Positions 37,700-47,104 of a stretch of DNA of 64,000 nucleotides are shown here, in pieces (position 1 is the stretch's first letter; every line of letters begins with the position of its first letter). Made by a program: the position numbers and the translations under genes. This DNA comes from Cinclus cinclus. Taxonomy: Eukaryota; Chordata; Aves; Passeriformes; Cinclidae. The stretch is taken from contig NC_085052.1 in NCBI RefSeq assembly GCF_963662255.1, forward strand, positions 5,996,807-6,060,806, in the 5' to 3' direction. The notes beneath the pieces are model-generated. The model was given only the letters and a program-made list of their open reading frames with translations, ran no database searches and had not been told where the DNA came from.

Positions 37700-37903
37700 G
37701 CAGTGACTAACTGGTCTATCTCCCCTTAGCTGTAATGAAGACATGAATTACACAGAGGTTACCTGAAGGTAAATGTCCCTGTGGGATTCAACACAAATGT
37801 TGCCAGAAATGAAGCACTTTGGTAACAGATTATTTTTTTTTTTGTTGACAAATGAAAAATGTAAAATCTCTGATTTCTTTTATCCCAATTCAACTGAAAC
37901 ACA
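37697..37903. other. Short unique spacer
   Basis: I see nothing except a T-rich tract near 37831-37844. Confidence 0.6.
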
Positions 37904-37964
37904 ATACATACGTGTGTGCGCATATACACATGTATATGTATATATATATGTATATGTATGTATA
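37904..37964. repeat. Compound TG/TA/TATG dinucleotide-tetranucleotide tract
   Basis: Alternating purine-pyrimidine sequence (CATA, GTGTGCGC, TATATG units) over about 60 bases; the GTGTGCGCATATACAC part is Z-DNA prone. Confidence 0.85.
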
Positions 37965-38902
37965 GAGCCACACATACACTCCTGTGACTGAACTTTTCAG
38001 CAAAGTGACTTCTTAAAACAAGTATTTTTTGTGAGATGCAGTTTTCTTTGGGAAAACTGATTCTTCCAACCTTTTTGTACCTGTTCCAAGCAGAACAACA
38101 GCCTGGCTTGAAACCACTTGGAAGGCATTTTATACCAGTCCATCCAAAAAAACTGTGCTCATAAAGAAGTAGTGTGCTCAATTCCTGTCTCAGGAAAGAG
38201 TAATAAATTTACAAGTACTCAAAAACCTCTGAAAACAACACTTCTGCCTTTCCTTGCCTAATACAGAGCACATTAGATAATGAAAGTAAACAGAAAATGC
38301 ACACAGCAATATTTCCTGTAGCACATAACTGCATCCTCACCTAAATGTTAATCACAAGCTGATACTTGCCTACATAAATCTAATCAGTTTCTTCCAGAAT
38401 TGCATGAAGAGTGACTCCTTTCAACTGCATGGGAAAACATCCAAATCAAGTATCACATTTGTGTCCTTTAATAGCTCTGTTTTCTCTGAAATACACAGTA
38501 ACAGGCTCTCCACTTCTCAAAAGTGTCCTGACAGTAATACAACTGTACTCATTTCAATTTCCTCAGCATCTAGCTGTGGTGGCAGGAGGATGTTTAAGTA
38601 CCTAGACATATATCCGGTGTTGATATTAGGTGTGATGAGATAGAGAAGCAGGACTTTCAGCTGATGCAAACCAGTGAAGCTCCTATCAAAATTAATAATT
38701 CCTGTCTGCTGAATATAAACAACATAGAGTTGTGTTGATTAATCAGGGGGTGCTTTTAAAAGAGGAGAGGTAGATAAAACAGGGGTGTTGAGTTTGATTA
38801 GTTGTTTTGTAAAAATTGTGCCCTATCCATCACATGGGGGAGGGGGCAAGAGATATCCTGCCTGCTAAGTGTGGCTCTGCTCACCTCCACTCCCTTCTGC
38901 AG
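37965..38902. other. Unique non-coding DNA
   Basis: No gene recognised. It ends in a pyrimidine-rich splice-acceptor-like run (CCACTCCCTTCTGCAG at 38887-38902). Confidence 0.5.
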
Positions 38903-38998
38903 TTTTGGGTGCCTGTTTTCCACAGCATTATGCATAGTGGAGATGATGATGAAATGCTTCCATCACATTTCTCCCCAGCAGACTCCGACTTCAGCTTG
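38903..38998 (+). other. Exon-like interval just 5' of the 48-bp minisatellite (speculative)
   Basis: An acceptor match (CACTCCCTTCTGCAG) and a donor match (CAGCTTG before GTAAGG) bracket 96 bases, exactly 32 codons. One frame is open through it and reads as an acidic peptide containing MHSGDDDEMLPSHFSPADSD. I do not recognise the peptide. A second possible acceptor (TTTTCCACAG) lies inside it at about 38924. Without transcript data this is only a candidate exon, coding or non-coding. Confidence 0.2.
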
Positions 38999-39030
38999 GT
39001 AAGGGCAAGCTCCAGGTGGAAAAGGTGGCA

Positions 39031-39409
39031 CCTGACATCCCCTGGGTTGTAGAAAAACTGCTGCAGGTCCCAGTGATACCTGACATCCCCTGGGTTGTAT
39101 AAAAATTGCTTCAGGTCCCAGTGATACCTGACATCCCCTGGGCTGTATAAAAACTGCTGCAGGTCCCAGTGATACCTGACATCCCCTGGGTTGTATAAAA
39201 ACTGCTGCAGGTCCCAGTGATACCTGACATCCCCTGGGTTGTATAAAAACTGCTGCAGGTCCCAGTGATACCTGACATCCCCTGGGTTGTATAAAAACTG
39301 CTGCAGGTCCCAGTGATACCTGACATCCCCTGGGTTGTATAAAAACTGCTGCAGGTCCCAGTGATACCTGACATCCCCTGGGTTGTATAACATCTGCTGC
39401 ACGTCCCAG
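39031..39409 (+). repeat. 48-bp minisatellite, eight copies
   Basis: Units start at 39031, 39079, 39127, 39175, 39223, 39271, 39319 and 39367 with no indels. The consensus begins CCTGACATCCCCTGGGTTGT, continues with a TATAAAAA phrase and ends CAGTGATA. Copy 1 has AGAAAAAC where the others have ATAAAAAC, and copy 8 decays after its first 24 bases. Because 48 is a multiple of three, all three minus-strand frames stay open through the array (frames of 216, 174 and 87 codons, one with the 16-residue repeat YNPGDVRYHWDLQQFL), while every plus frame has stops. Three open frames at once point to composition rather than coding. Confidence 0.96.
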
Positions 39410-40820
39410 CCTGTGTGCACCCAGCTGTAGGCAGGTGGGAACTTCAGGACAGAACAGGAAAATATCCGTGGATGTTGGGAAGAGCAACTCAGTCTGTGAA
39501 TTCCTTTGATCTCAACTGAGTTCATTTTCAAAACTGGACTTCAGAGCCTCTGCTCTGTCCGAGCCCGTAGTGGTCTGTGTCCCCTTCCTGCATCTGGCTT
39601 TCAGGCTCTGTGCATCACTTTCCAAAATGGGAGAGGAGCACAGCTTCAGAGAAGGAATCACGATGGAAAAATGCTGTTTTTCTCCATCTCATGGCAATGG
39701 AAGCCATAAATGAACTACAAAAAGCAGTGAGAGATATTTTGTTGGAGGTTTTATTTTCTCTCAAACAATTCTTAACATTATCTCAGCTCCTTCAGGCAGG
39801 CTAAAGTAAAATTAGAATTTTTACATTGAGCCCAGGATGAAATTTTGGAGAGAATTAAACCTAAAACAGAATGAGAAATGTTCTGTACATCTTTTGTTTC
39901 GCAAATTTAAAAGTTATGTGGATTGGCTGCTGCACTTTTTTTTCTTGTCAAACTCCCAAAAAATCAATTATGTAAGTTCTCATGAGTCACCAGCATTGTT
40001 TTGTTTTATAAAATGAAAATGCTCCACTGATGAATTGCCCCTGAGAGTGCAAAAGAGCATATATAAAACTCAGTCTGCTTCTGCTTCAGCCCTTCATAAT
40101 GCAAAAGTGATTAAGTAAATTATAGCTACTGAACACCAATTTCGGTATTGAAGCTTTATTCATGTGTAACTAAAACGGTGTTGTTGAGCAAGCTTTAATA
40201 AACCACTGAAGGCAAGGTAAACTTTAACAGAAAACCTGCTTTACTTAATATTTACCAGATATTGTTATCCCCAATATCTTTAAAGCTAAACTGCCTTAAA
40301 TCTAAACTCCAACTTTCTGCTCTAGGAGAGCTTGGACGAGGTCATGTTTTGAGCATATGTGTAAAACAGCATTCCATAATTGATTTATTAACATATGAGG
40401 TAATATTTATGATTTTCTTTTTGAAATATATGAAAGCAAGCTATAACTGTATAATCCTGTATGATCTATTCAACAAAAATCTGCTTCAAAAGTCCAAGAA
40501 AAGAGTAAAAGAGAAGGGGGGGAGGGCGGGGAGAAGCAAGAAAGCCTGTAGAGCGTATTTTTGTGATGGCTAAAGATAATTCTCCAAAGGACAAATTAAT
40601 GTAATTTGGTAAGGATCACATTGGATATTTTGTTTGCATTCTTTCACATCTCAGGAGAGGTGTTGCTAAATAACTCCAAATGGGCAAACAGAATAATTTC
40701 CATGTAAGTGCAGGCGCTGCAGTTTTCAGACAGCAATGTCCCAGCACGTATGGGACTGAGGAACACTACCTTAAGAAGAGTCTCGATGGCCAAGGCTTTT
40801 TTTGAACCGTCTTTCTCTCT

Positions 40821-40823
<3 letters not shown>
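39410..40823. other. Unique non-coding DNA, no gene seen
   Basis: No recognised gene. A plus frame of 103 codons at 40262-40573 ends in a lysine- and arginine-rich tail derived from a purine-rich stretch (40496-40545) and is not credible. Confidence 0.55.

Positions 40824-40851
<28 letters not shown>
40824..40851. repeat. Poly(T) tract preceded by (CT)n
   Basis: A short CT dinucleotide run leads into T28. It lies immediately beside the CpG island. Confidence 0.93.
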
Positions 40852-40859
40852 CTTTCCCA

Positions 40860-41230
40860 TCTGCGCAGCCCTTTTTCTGCATACAATTTCTGAAATGCGA
40901 AGCACATGCCGGGTCGCTCTGTAGCTCAGGTCCCTGCTCAGCCTCTATCAAAGTCGGAGCATCCTTTGAAGTGCTGCCGTGCCCCGAGCCCGGAGCGCAG
41001 CCGCTCCCAGCGCTGCCCCGGCCGCGCTCACCCAGCCCCGGGCTGCTGCTGTCCTGGGGCTGCTCCGTCACCTCCCGAGCCGACAGCTGGTCCTGCTGCC
41101 TCCTCCGGGTCTGGTGACAATTTAGTTGCCGTTCCGAGGTTCGGGTCTGGGGTGTGCTGGGGTGCTGCCCAGCCGTGACCTCTCGGTCATTTATTTACAT
41201 GTGCGTTCCCGAGGCTCCGCTGGGGCTGTG
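40860..41230 (-). promoter_or_regulatory. CpG island, candidate promoter
   Basis: I count about 27 CpG dinucleotides in roughly 370 bases, including GCCGGGTCGC, CCCGGAGCGCAG and CCCCGGCCGCGC, in a window that is otherwise CpG-poor. Read on the minus strand, the island contains a good splice-donor match (CTGG before GTGAGC, reading down from 41031) after a GC-rich stretch, as would be expected of a first exon of a gene or long non-coding RNA transcribed leftward. A minus-strand open frame (40766-41071) has no recognisable domain and runs into a lysine run encoded by the poly(T) tract. Strand and promoter activity are inferred. Confidence 0.45.
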
Positions 41231-41273
41231 CATCATCTGGACTGCTGCTTTATTCCGGGATGATGCTACAGGA

Positions 41274-41370
41274 AAACAATGAATTTAGCATGTGATTTTT
41301 TTAAATTTTGTTTTGTTTTGTTTTGTTTTGTTTTGTTTTGTTTAAACAATGAGCTTAGCACACGACTCTT
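41274..41370 (+). repeat. Diverged direct repeats flanking a (TTTTG)n array
   Basis: Two 27-base copies, 41274-41300 (AAACAATGAATTTAGCA...) and 41344-41370 (AAACAATGAGCTTAGCA...), lie 70 bases apart. They differ at seven sites, all transitions. Between them is a (TTTTG)7 array at 41306-41343. A local duplication followed by pentanucleotide expansion explains the structure. Confidence 0.8.
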
Positions 41371-42880
41371 AACGAGATCCCTTGAAGGTGTTCGGCATGG
41401 TGTTGATCGAATTGGAGATCACCAGAAGTGGGCACTGGCACCCAGTCAGTGCTAATCTGAGCGTCTAAAATCAATCTGAACATATCCCATCCACGCTCCT
41501 GGAAGGACACGTAAAGCAAAGTCCCTTCATCAGAGCTCATCCTCTCTCCCTTGGCACACGCTTCCACACCAACCTGTAATCACCTTCGCCTGCCCAACAT
41601 TTTGGGTACCTCGTGCTTAGGGACTCTTTTCCTTCAGAGGCAGCTCAGGGTGGCCCAGGGTTAGAGACCTGATGGTGTCCCAGGGGCAATCCTCCAGAGA
41701 AGTGACAAGAGTCTCCCTTGGGCAGAGCTGCTGTCTGGAATGCTGTTTAATAGCTTTTCTTGGGCAAGCTGGGACATGAGTCCCACACATAATACGAACT
41801 GGAGTTCATAATTTCATACAAACAACTCTGTCTCTGTTATGATCCACTCTCAAAGGCTGATGATAGACTGAGCTCCATAAAACAAAAGACAGAGGGAAGG
41901 AGAACATTAAATGAAGGGGGCGAGGGAAGTGATTTTCTCCAAAAATATAGCAACCCCCCCCCTGAAATCTGATGGAGGGTGTTTCACCAGCTGTACAGTT
42001 GGTTAAGAATAAACAGTGAAAGTTTTGTGGGTTTTTAATTGTCTAAAAATTTTTAAGAATTATTATCATTTATTTACCAGCTAAACTAAAGATTGTCTTT
42101 CAGAAAACTCATTTTAAGTATGGAAAAGTTTCTGTGCAACAGCCAAATTATTTAGGAGCTTTCTTGATTGTGTAATCTTCAGTTGTGGAAACAATTAATA
42201 AAAATCATAATTGTGCATCTCTGTTGAGGTATTCAAGGACTTAATTTCAAGACTTAGCTCTTTCCAAGAGATGCTCTTTATACTTAATTATCTTACCATT
42301 TCTGGAAGATATTCTGCTGGTGCTCTAAGCTTCTGTGTTGGCTCCTAGAGAGAATATTGTGATATTTTAAGATGTTTGTGTGCACTTCAATTCCTACCTT
42401 CCTATCATCCTATGTGCTTTCCTATGTTTTCTATCTTCTAAGGTGCCATTCACTGTTCAAATTAACCACAGCTTTAGACAGAGTAAAGTAAAACTTTTAT
42501 CGATATAGGTGCTACATTTTTTGGTATAAAACAGAGTCCTAAAATGTGAGCATCTGAGACCTGACATCCCAGCAGGGGCTGAGCCCCTGAGAGGGACACA
42601 CAGACTTGTCTGGGGATGCTGCAACCCCAAAGCCTACCTTGTAATCAGCTCCCCCCTGAAAATCTGCACCCAGAGCTGGGTTTGGCACAGGCAGTGAGTC
42701 CTGGGGATCCAGGCAAGGCATGGGGTGCCTTCACAATCCAGCCCTGCATGCTCATGGCAAGTGACAAAGCTAAATGTTATCCAGAGCTTCTGCAGTTGCT
42801 CTTGAGATCATACAGTAATCATGGATATCCTCTTTGAAGAAAAAGTGCTTGTTTTGAAATCTGTTTGTTGGCCTGTGGCA
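41371..42880. other. Unique non-coding DNA, no gene seen
   Basis: No gene recognised. C- and A-rich low-complexity sequence occurs near 41942-41962. Confidence 0.55.
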
Positions 42881-42905
42881 AAAAAAAAAAAAAAAAAAAA
42901 AAAAA
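42881..42905. repeat. Poly(A) tract (A25)
   Basis: An uninterrupted A run. No retrocopy is recognisable upstream of it. Confidence 0.95.
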
Positions 42906-43204
42906 TTGCTATGGGAAAAAGATCCTGATAGACACATTAAAAACATTTCAAGTTGTGTTGCACTGTAATTATCTTCCTTGAGTTAGGCATCCATATAATT
43001 TTGGTATGACAGCATGCTAGAATTTTTTTCTTTCCCTGTGATTTTCATAGGGTTCTTATTTTTAAAAGAACCAGCATATATTTATCCCCTGTCCCCAGCC
43101 TGTTATTTTTAATCGCTGATGAAATGAGTCATTGATGCATTAGGATGGAAATAAGTTCCTTTTGTGGGACCCTGTGCTCTTGAGAATCCTTTAAATGTCT
43201 AGAA

Positions 43205-43296
43205 ATTCACAAAATCATAGAAGGGTTTGGGCTGGAAGGAACTTTAAAGACCATCCAGTTCCAATCCCCCTGCCATGGGCAGGGACACTTTCAACT
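43205..43296 (-). mobile_element. CR1 LINE 3' end fragment
   Basis: Read on the minus strand it carries the CR1 3' terminal landmarks in order: CCTGCCCATGGCAGGGGGAT, a TTGGAACTGGATGGTCTTTA-type phrase, CCTTCCAGCCCAAACC and a final TTCTATGATTTTGTG. It is a 5'-truncated copy of about 90 bases, the commonest form of CR1 in birds, and has no coding part. Confidence 0.85.
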
Positions 43297-44708
43297 AATT
43301 TCTTCCCACTTCCCATAGGAATGAATTGTGTCACTGCATGTGTGTGACCTGAAGTGTCTTTCAAAGCCCTTGCTGGTGGAAGGGCTACCCAGGTAGTGTC
43401 TCCCACCTAATGTACCTCCTTCACAAGGAAATTAATTTCTCTTTTTGTTCATTCCTGAATTCGTTTATAAGATTTATTTTCATTCTGAACTGAAGAAAAA
43501 AAAAATTGAAAATTCAAATATCTCCTGAAACAAAACTGCTGCTTTCTTGTCTTTCCTATCAGGTTTCTATTCCCTTATGGTGTTTGTTATTAGCCACTGT
43601 TGAGAAAAGTGTTAGAGAATATGATTCCACATCTAATTCAGTGTGACAGTTCTTGCATCTCTTATTCTGTTTAAGAAACCTTCAGCCAATTATCAAATAC
43701 AAAACAGAATTTCTTTTCCCCTTAGTCTAATAACGTGGAAGATTATTTTAATTGGGACTAAAATAATTGAGAGTTTTTGTATTGCATGTTAATGTCAAGG
43801 ACAGATCAGATCCTTTTCTATTTTGCTAGGCTATGTCATGATAAACAGTTCAGAACAGCCCCATCAGCACTGTATTTTCAGACACATCAGCCATAAAAAT
43901 GATGGTAAAAAAGCCTTTATGACTTCACAGGAATACAGGGAGGGTTACACATTTTATTATGTGGGGCATGAACATCCCAAACATGGAAAATATTTTGCCT
44001 GGCTGTCTTGGGGCTATGGTTTGTCAAAGATCAGGACTGGAACTCTGTTCCTGTGATACCACCATGCAATATTCTGCTTTGTGGTACGTGGCCCATTTCC
44101 CCCAGTGGTGCTGTGTGTTTTGAGAGGCTGAACAATCTCTTGACATTGGGAGAAATATTTTCCCAGTCAGTGGCCCTGCAGGTGATGTGAAATTGGGAAG
44201 CAGAAGGCTAGATCCAGAGCTGTCCTCCTGAGCCGCCTGGAATTTCAGGCAATTCTCTGGAAATAGCTCAGATATTTGTTTGTCTGTTTGTGCATTCTCC
44301 TTATCTCCTGTAGTTACAGAATGCTAATGAGTTGTGTTTCTATTTATAGAAAATAAAACATATGGGAAAAGGATTATGTCTGTCACACACTGCCAAGCTG
44401 ATTTCATAGAGTGGCAGTTCTACAGGGAAAGTTTCACTTCCAGTACTCCTGGGAAGTCGAATTTAGACTCCAAGCTGGAACGCCTGGGTTCCCATCCCTC
44501 CATCTGCAAGGCACTTAACCCCCAGTTCCTCCCCTTCATCTGCAACTTAATTGGTTTAACTGCACTTCCCTGCCCCGCTCTGGGTGCAGCAGGGTTAATT
44601 AATGTGCAGAAAGTCCTTAGGATTCTTGGATGTACCTTTTGTTTCTTGTAGCTTTTCTCAGAGAAGCTTTAGGAGGGGACCTTCACAGTAAAGTAAAGCC
44701 TTAGGGTT
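43297..44708. other. Unique non-coding DNA, no gene seen
   Basis: No recognised gene or repeat. Open frames of 77-105 codons (43823-44056 and 44334-44651, plus) are unidentified. Confidence 0.55.
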
Positions 44709-44731
44709 GTCTAAGTCTAAGTCTAAGTCTA
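44709..44731 (+). repeat. (GTCTAA)n hexanucleotide repeat
   Basis: Nearly four perfect units. It is preceded by one TTAGGG, but the unit is not telomeric. Confidence 0.9.
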
Positions 44732-45032
44732 TCACCCCTGCTGTGATATCATTTGCTGAGATGGGGCTGTTCTGTGTCGCATCAATAGGTTGATTTTGAT
44801 CAACCATTCAATCTCTACAGAACCTCAACATGATTTTCATCAGCTGTGTGTTGTCCAGGCACCCCTCAGTGACATCTCACAGTGATACAGAACTCGTGAA
44901 AAGGGGCTGTGGGCACAGCCCTGTGGAAACTGAAATACTAATCAGTGGCTGCTCATCTGGGAATGATGCTTCTGCTCCATGGAAGATCCAAGCTTAAGTA
45001 TTTCCATACTTGTGGGGGTTTTTTTCTTGCCA
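44732..45032. other. Unique spacer before the TCCTC array
   Basis: I see nothing recognisable. Confidence 0.6.
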
Positions 45033-45287
45033 CTCTCCTCTCCTCTCCTCTCCTCTCCTCTCCTCTCCTCTCCTCTCCTCTCCTCTCCTCTCCTCTCCTC
45101 TCCTCTCCTCTCCTCTCCTCTCCTCTCCTCTCCTCTCCTCTCCTCTCCTCTCCTCTCCTCTCCTCTCCTCTCCTCTCCTCTCCTCTCCTCTCCTCTCCTC
45201 TCCTCTCCTCTCCTCTCCTCTCCTCTCCTCTCCTCTCCTCTCCTCTCCTCTCCTCTCCTCTCCTCTCCTCTCCTCTCCTCTCCTCTC
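45033..45287 (+). repeat. (TCCTC)n pure pentanucleotide array
   Basis: About 51 uninterrupted TCCTC units form a homopyrimidine plus strand and a homopurine minus strand (GAGGA). It can adopt triplex structure. The open frames across it (142, 110 and 103 codons plus; 120 and 214 codons minus) are repeat artefacts. The perfect purity implies recent expansion or an assembly-sensitive length. Confidence 0.97.
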
Positions 45288-46430
45288 TTTTCTCCCTTCA
45301 CCACTTTCTAGGTGTCTATAAGTTAGGAAAGAAGCTGCAGCTGAGCCTGCATGGATTTGAGCTTGCTGTATGATAAGCAGCATTTTCAGAAAGAAATTCA
45401 GTCTGAGAAGAGTTTTCCTATCATATGGAATTGCCACTGCATTTGAACTTTCACTTCTGCTGTGCCGTGCAGCCAAATCCCAGCGTCCTGAGCAAAACTG
45501 GAGGAAACATTTTGCACAGGGGATCTCTGTAGATTCCGGCTGGGTTCCAGCTACAATTTTAAAGGAGTAGCAACAATTGTTTCTCCTGCACTCTCCACAG
45601 AGAGAGGATTTTGCCCAGTGGGTCTGCCATGCACCCACCTGCCTTTTCTGGAGGTTTATTTATTTTCGAGGTGGGCAGCGGTGCCTGCGCCTGGTGCTGA
45701 GTGCTCCTTCCCACTGTCTGCAGAGATTTCCTCACCATACAGACAGCCTGCTCTCGAGTCCCCCTCCTTCCTCTGCCCAATCATTAACATAAATCACAAC
45801 CTAGCAGATGAAAAGAAATTCCCAGTCTTTGTGATCTCCTGCCAGAGTTCTCCCAGTTTTTCTCAGTTTGGGAAAACAAATGTGCGTTGCAGCATGTCCG
45901 GAGGGTTGACAGAGCAGGGCTGTTACAGACCAAGAAGAAGAATTCCCAACACGAGGTCCTGCTGTGGCCCTCAGGAGGAGCTTTGGGGCCTCCCTGCAGT
46001 GCTGTGGGGCAGGACAACCTCTGCCACCTGCCACACTGCTGGGCTGGCACTGACTGGGGAGGGGACGAAGGGCTGGAGTCTCTTCACTCTCCCCATGGGT
46101 GCCCAGGGCTGGCCACAGCATCACAGCCCTGGGCTGTGCCTGCAGGTGAGGGTGGAGCTTGTCCCCATCCTCTGACACATCCCTGCGATGAGTGGGGGTG
46201 GGAAAAGGTGTCCTGGGAGTAAGACAGGGGCTGTTGTCCCTGCTGTCACCCTGAGCACTGCTGCCTACAGGGCAGGGGGTTCCTGCCAGCTGAGACAGTC
46301 TCTTTGCACAAGCTGAGTGAGGGGTTTAGATTCTTTTTTTTCTTTCAAAGAAGAGTTGTTTTCCAGACTGTTGGTAATCCTGCTGTGCAGTCTAGAGGGA
46401 CACAGGCCGGGCTGTAGCTGTTGTTGAGCT
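45288..46430 (+). other. GC-richer block with a long open frame and splice-site matches
   Basis: This block is richer in G+C than its surroundings. A plus-strand frame is open for 185 codons (45618-46175). Inside it, 45724-46145 is bracketed by an acceptor match (CTCCTTCCCACTGTCTGCAG) and a donor match (CTGCAG before GTGAGG), making a 422-base exon-like interval. The translation (for example SYRQPALES-type composition, later CSMSGGLTEQGCYRPRRR) matches no family I recognise, and opposing minus frames (88 and 125 codons) overlap it. It may be a lineage-specific or non-coding exon, or chance. Confidence 0.2.
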
Positions 46431-47059
46431 GTGACCTAAACAAGATGTGACTGTAAGTGCAGGAACTTGGAGAGGAGATGACCTTCTTCCAAGAGGGCTT
46501 CAAACAAAGCACACATTTCCAATAATCGCCCCAGAAGTGACACCACTTCTAAAATGCTGTCAGAAGTCAATGAAAAGTTCAGGTACCCTGATAAAAATGA
46601 GCAGCTTAAACCAGACTTGCAATATGAAGCAGAAAAGCTTCCCCTTTCCTCATCACACCCCCCGTTTTGCTTCTGCAAACATTCAGTGATGCGGTGTAAG
46701 AATTTGTTTGCCACAGTCTCTGCCACTGCAGGACAGGATATAAAGTCACTGCTTATGAGTTTGTATCCTGGAAAATTTGACTTTGGTTCAATCAAATGAT
46801 CACATCTCAAGGTCACTAAAGGCAGATAATAAATGAATAACTGTCTTCAGCCCTTCAGCACAGCACACTTTTAATACATTGATCCGAGCCCATATGGTCT
46901 TATTTTATTGTTCCTTAGCTGCCTACAATATTGAATTTTGAGGTGGATTTTTTGAAATGGATATGGCTTCCAAATTTAGTCTTCTCAGGACTTCAACTTT
47001 GTTGTTTGAAATTTTATCTTTATTCAAATTTTTAATGAGGAAAATACAAATCACATGAC
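46431..47059. other. Unique non-coding DNA
   Basis: No recognised gene. A 126-codon minus frame (46436-46816) has no identifiable domain. Confidence 0.5.
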
Positions 47060-47063
47060 TTTT

Positions 47064-47098
<35 letters not shown>

Positions 47099-47104
47099 TG
47101 TGTG
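47060..47104 (+). repeat. Poly(T) tract joined to (TG)n
   Basis: T26 passes directly into about nine TG dinucleotides. It is simple sequence. Confidence 0.95.

Noticed and set aside
38881..39531. Minus-strand 216-codon frame with a perfect 16-residue repeat as a repeat protein gene
   Set aside because: All three minus frames are open through the array because 48 is a multiple of three. There is no promoter, signal peptide or recognisable domain outside the repeat.
44701..44731. An interstitial telomere repeat
   Set aside because: Only one TTAGGG is present; the tandem unit is GTCTAA.
44942..45638. Open frames of up to 214 codons with Ser-Pro-Leu or Arg-Gly-Glu repeats
   Set aside because: Artefacts of the TCCTC array.
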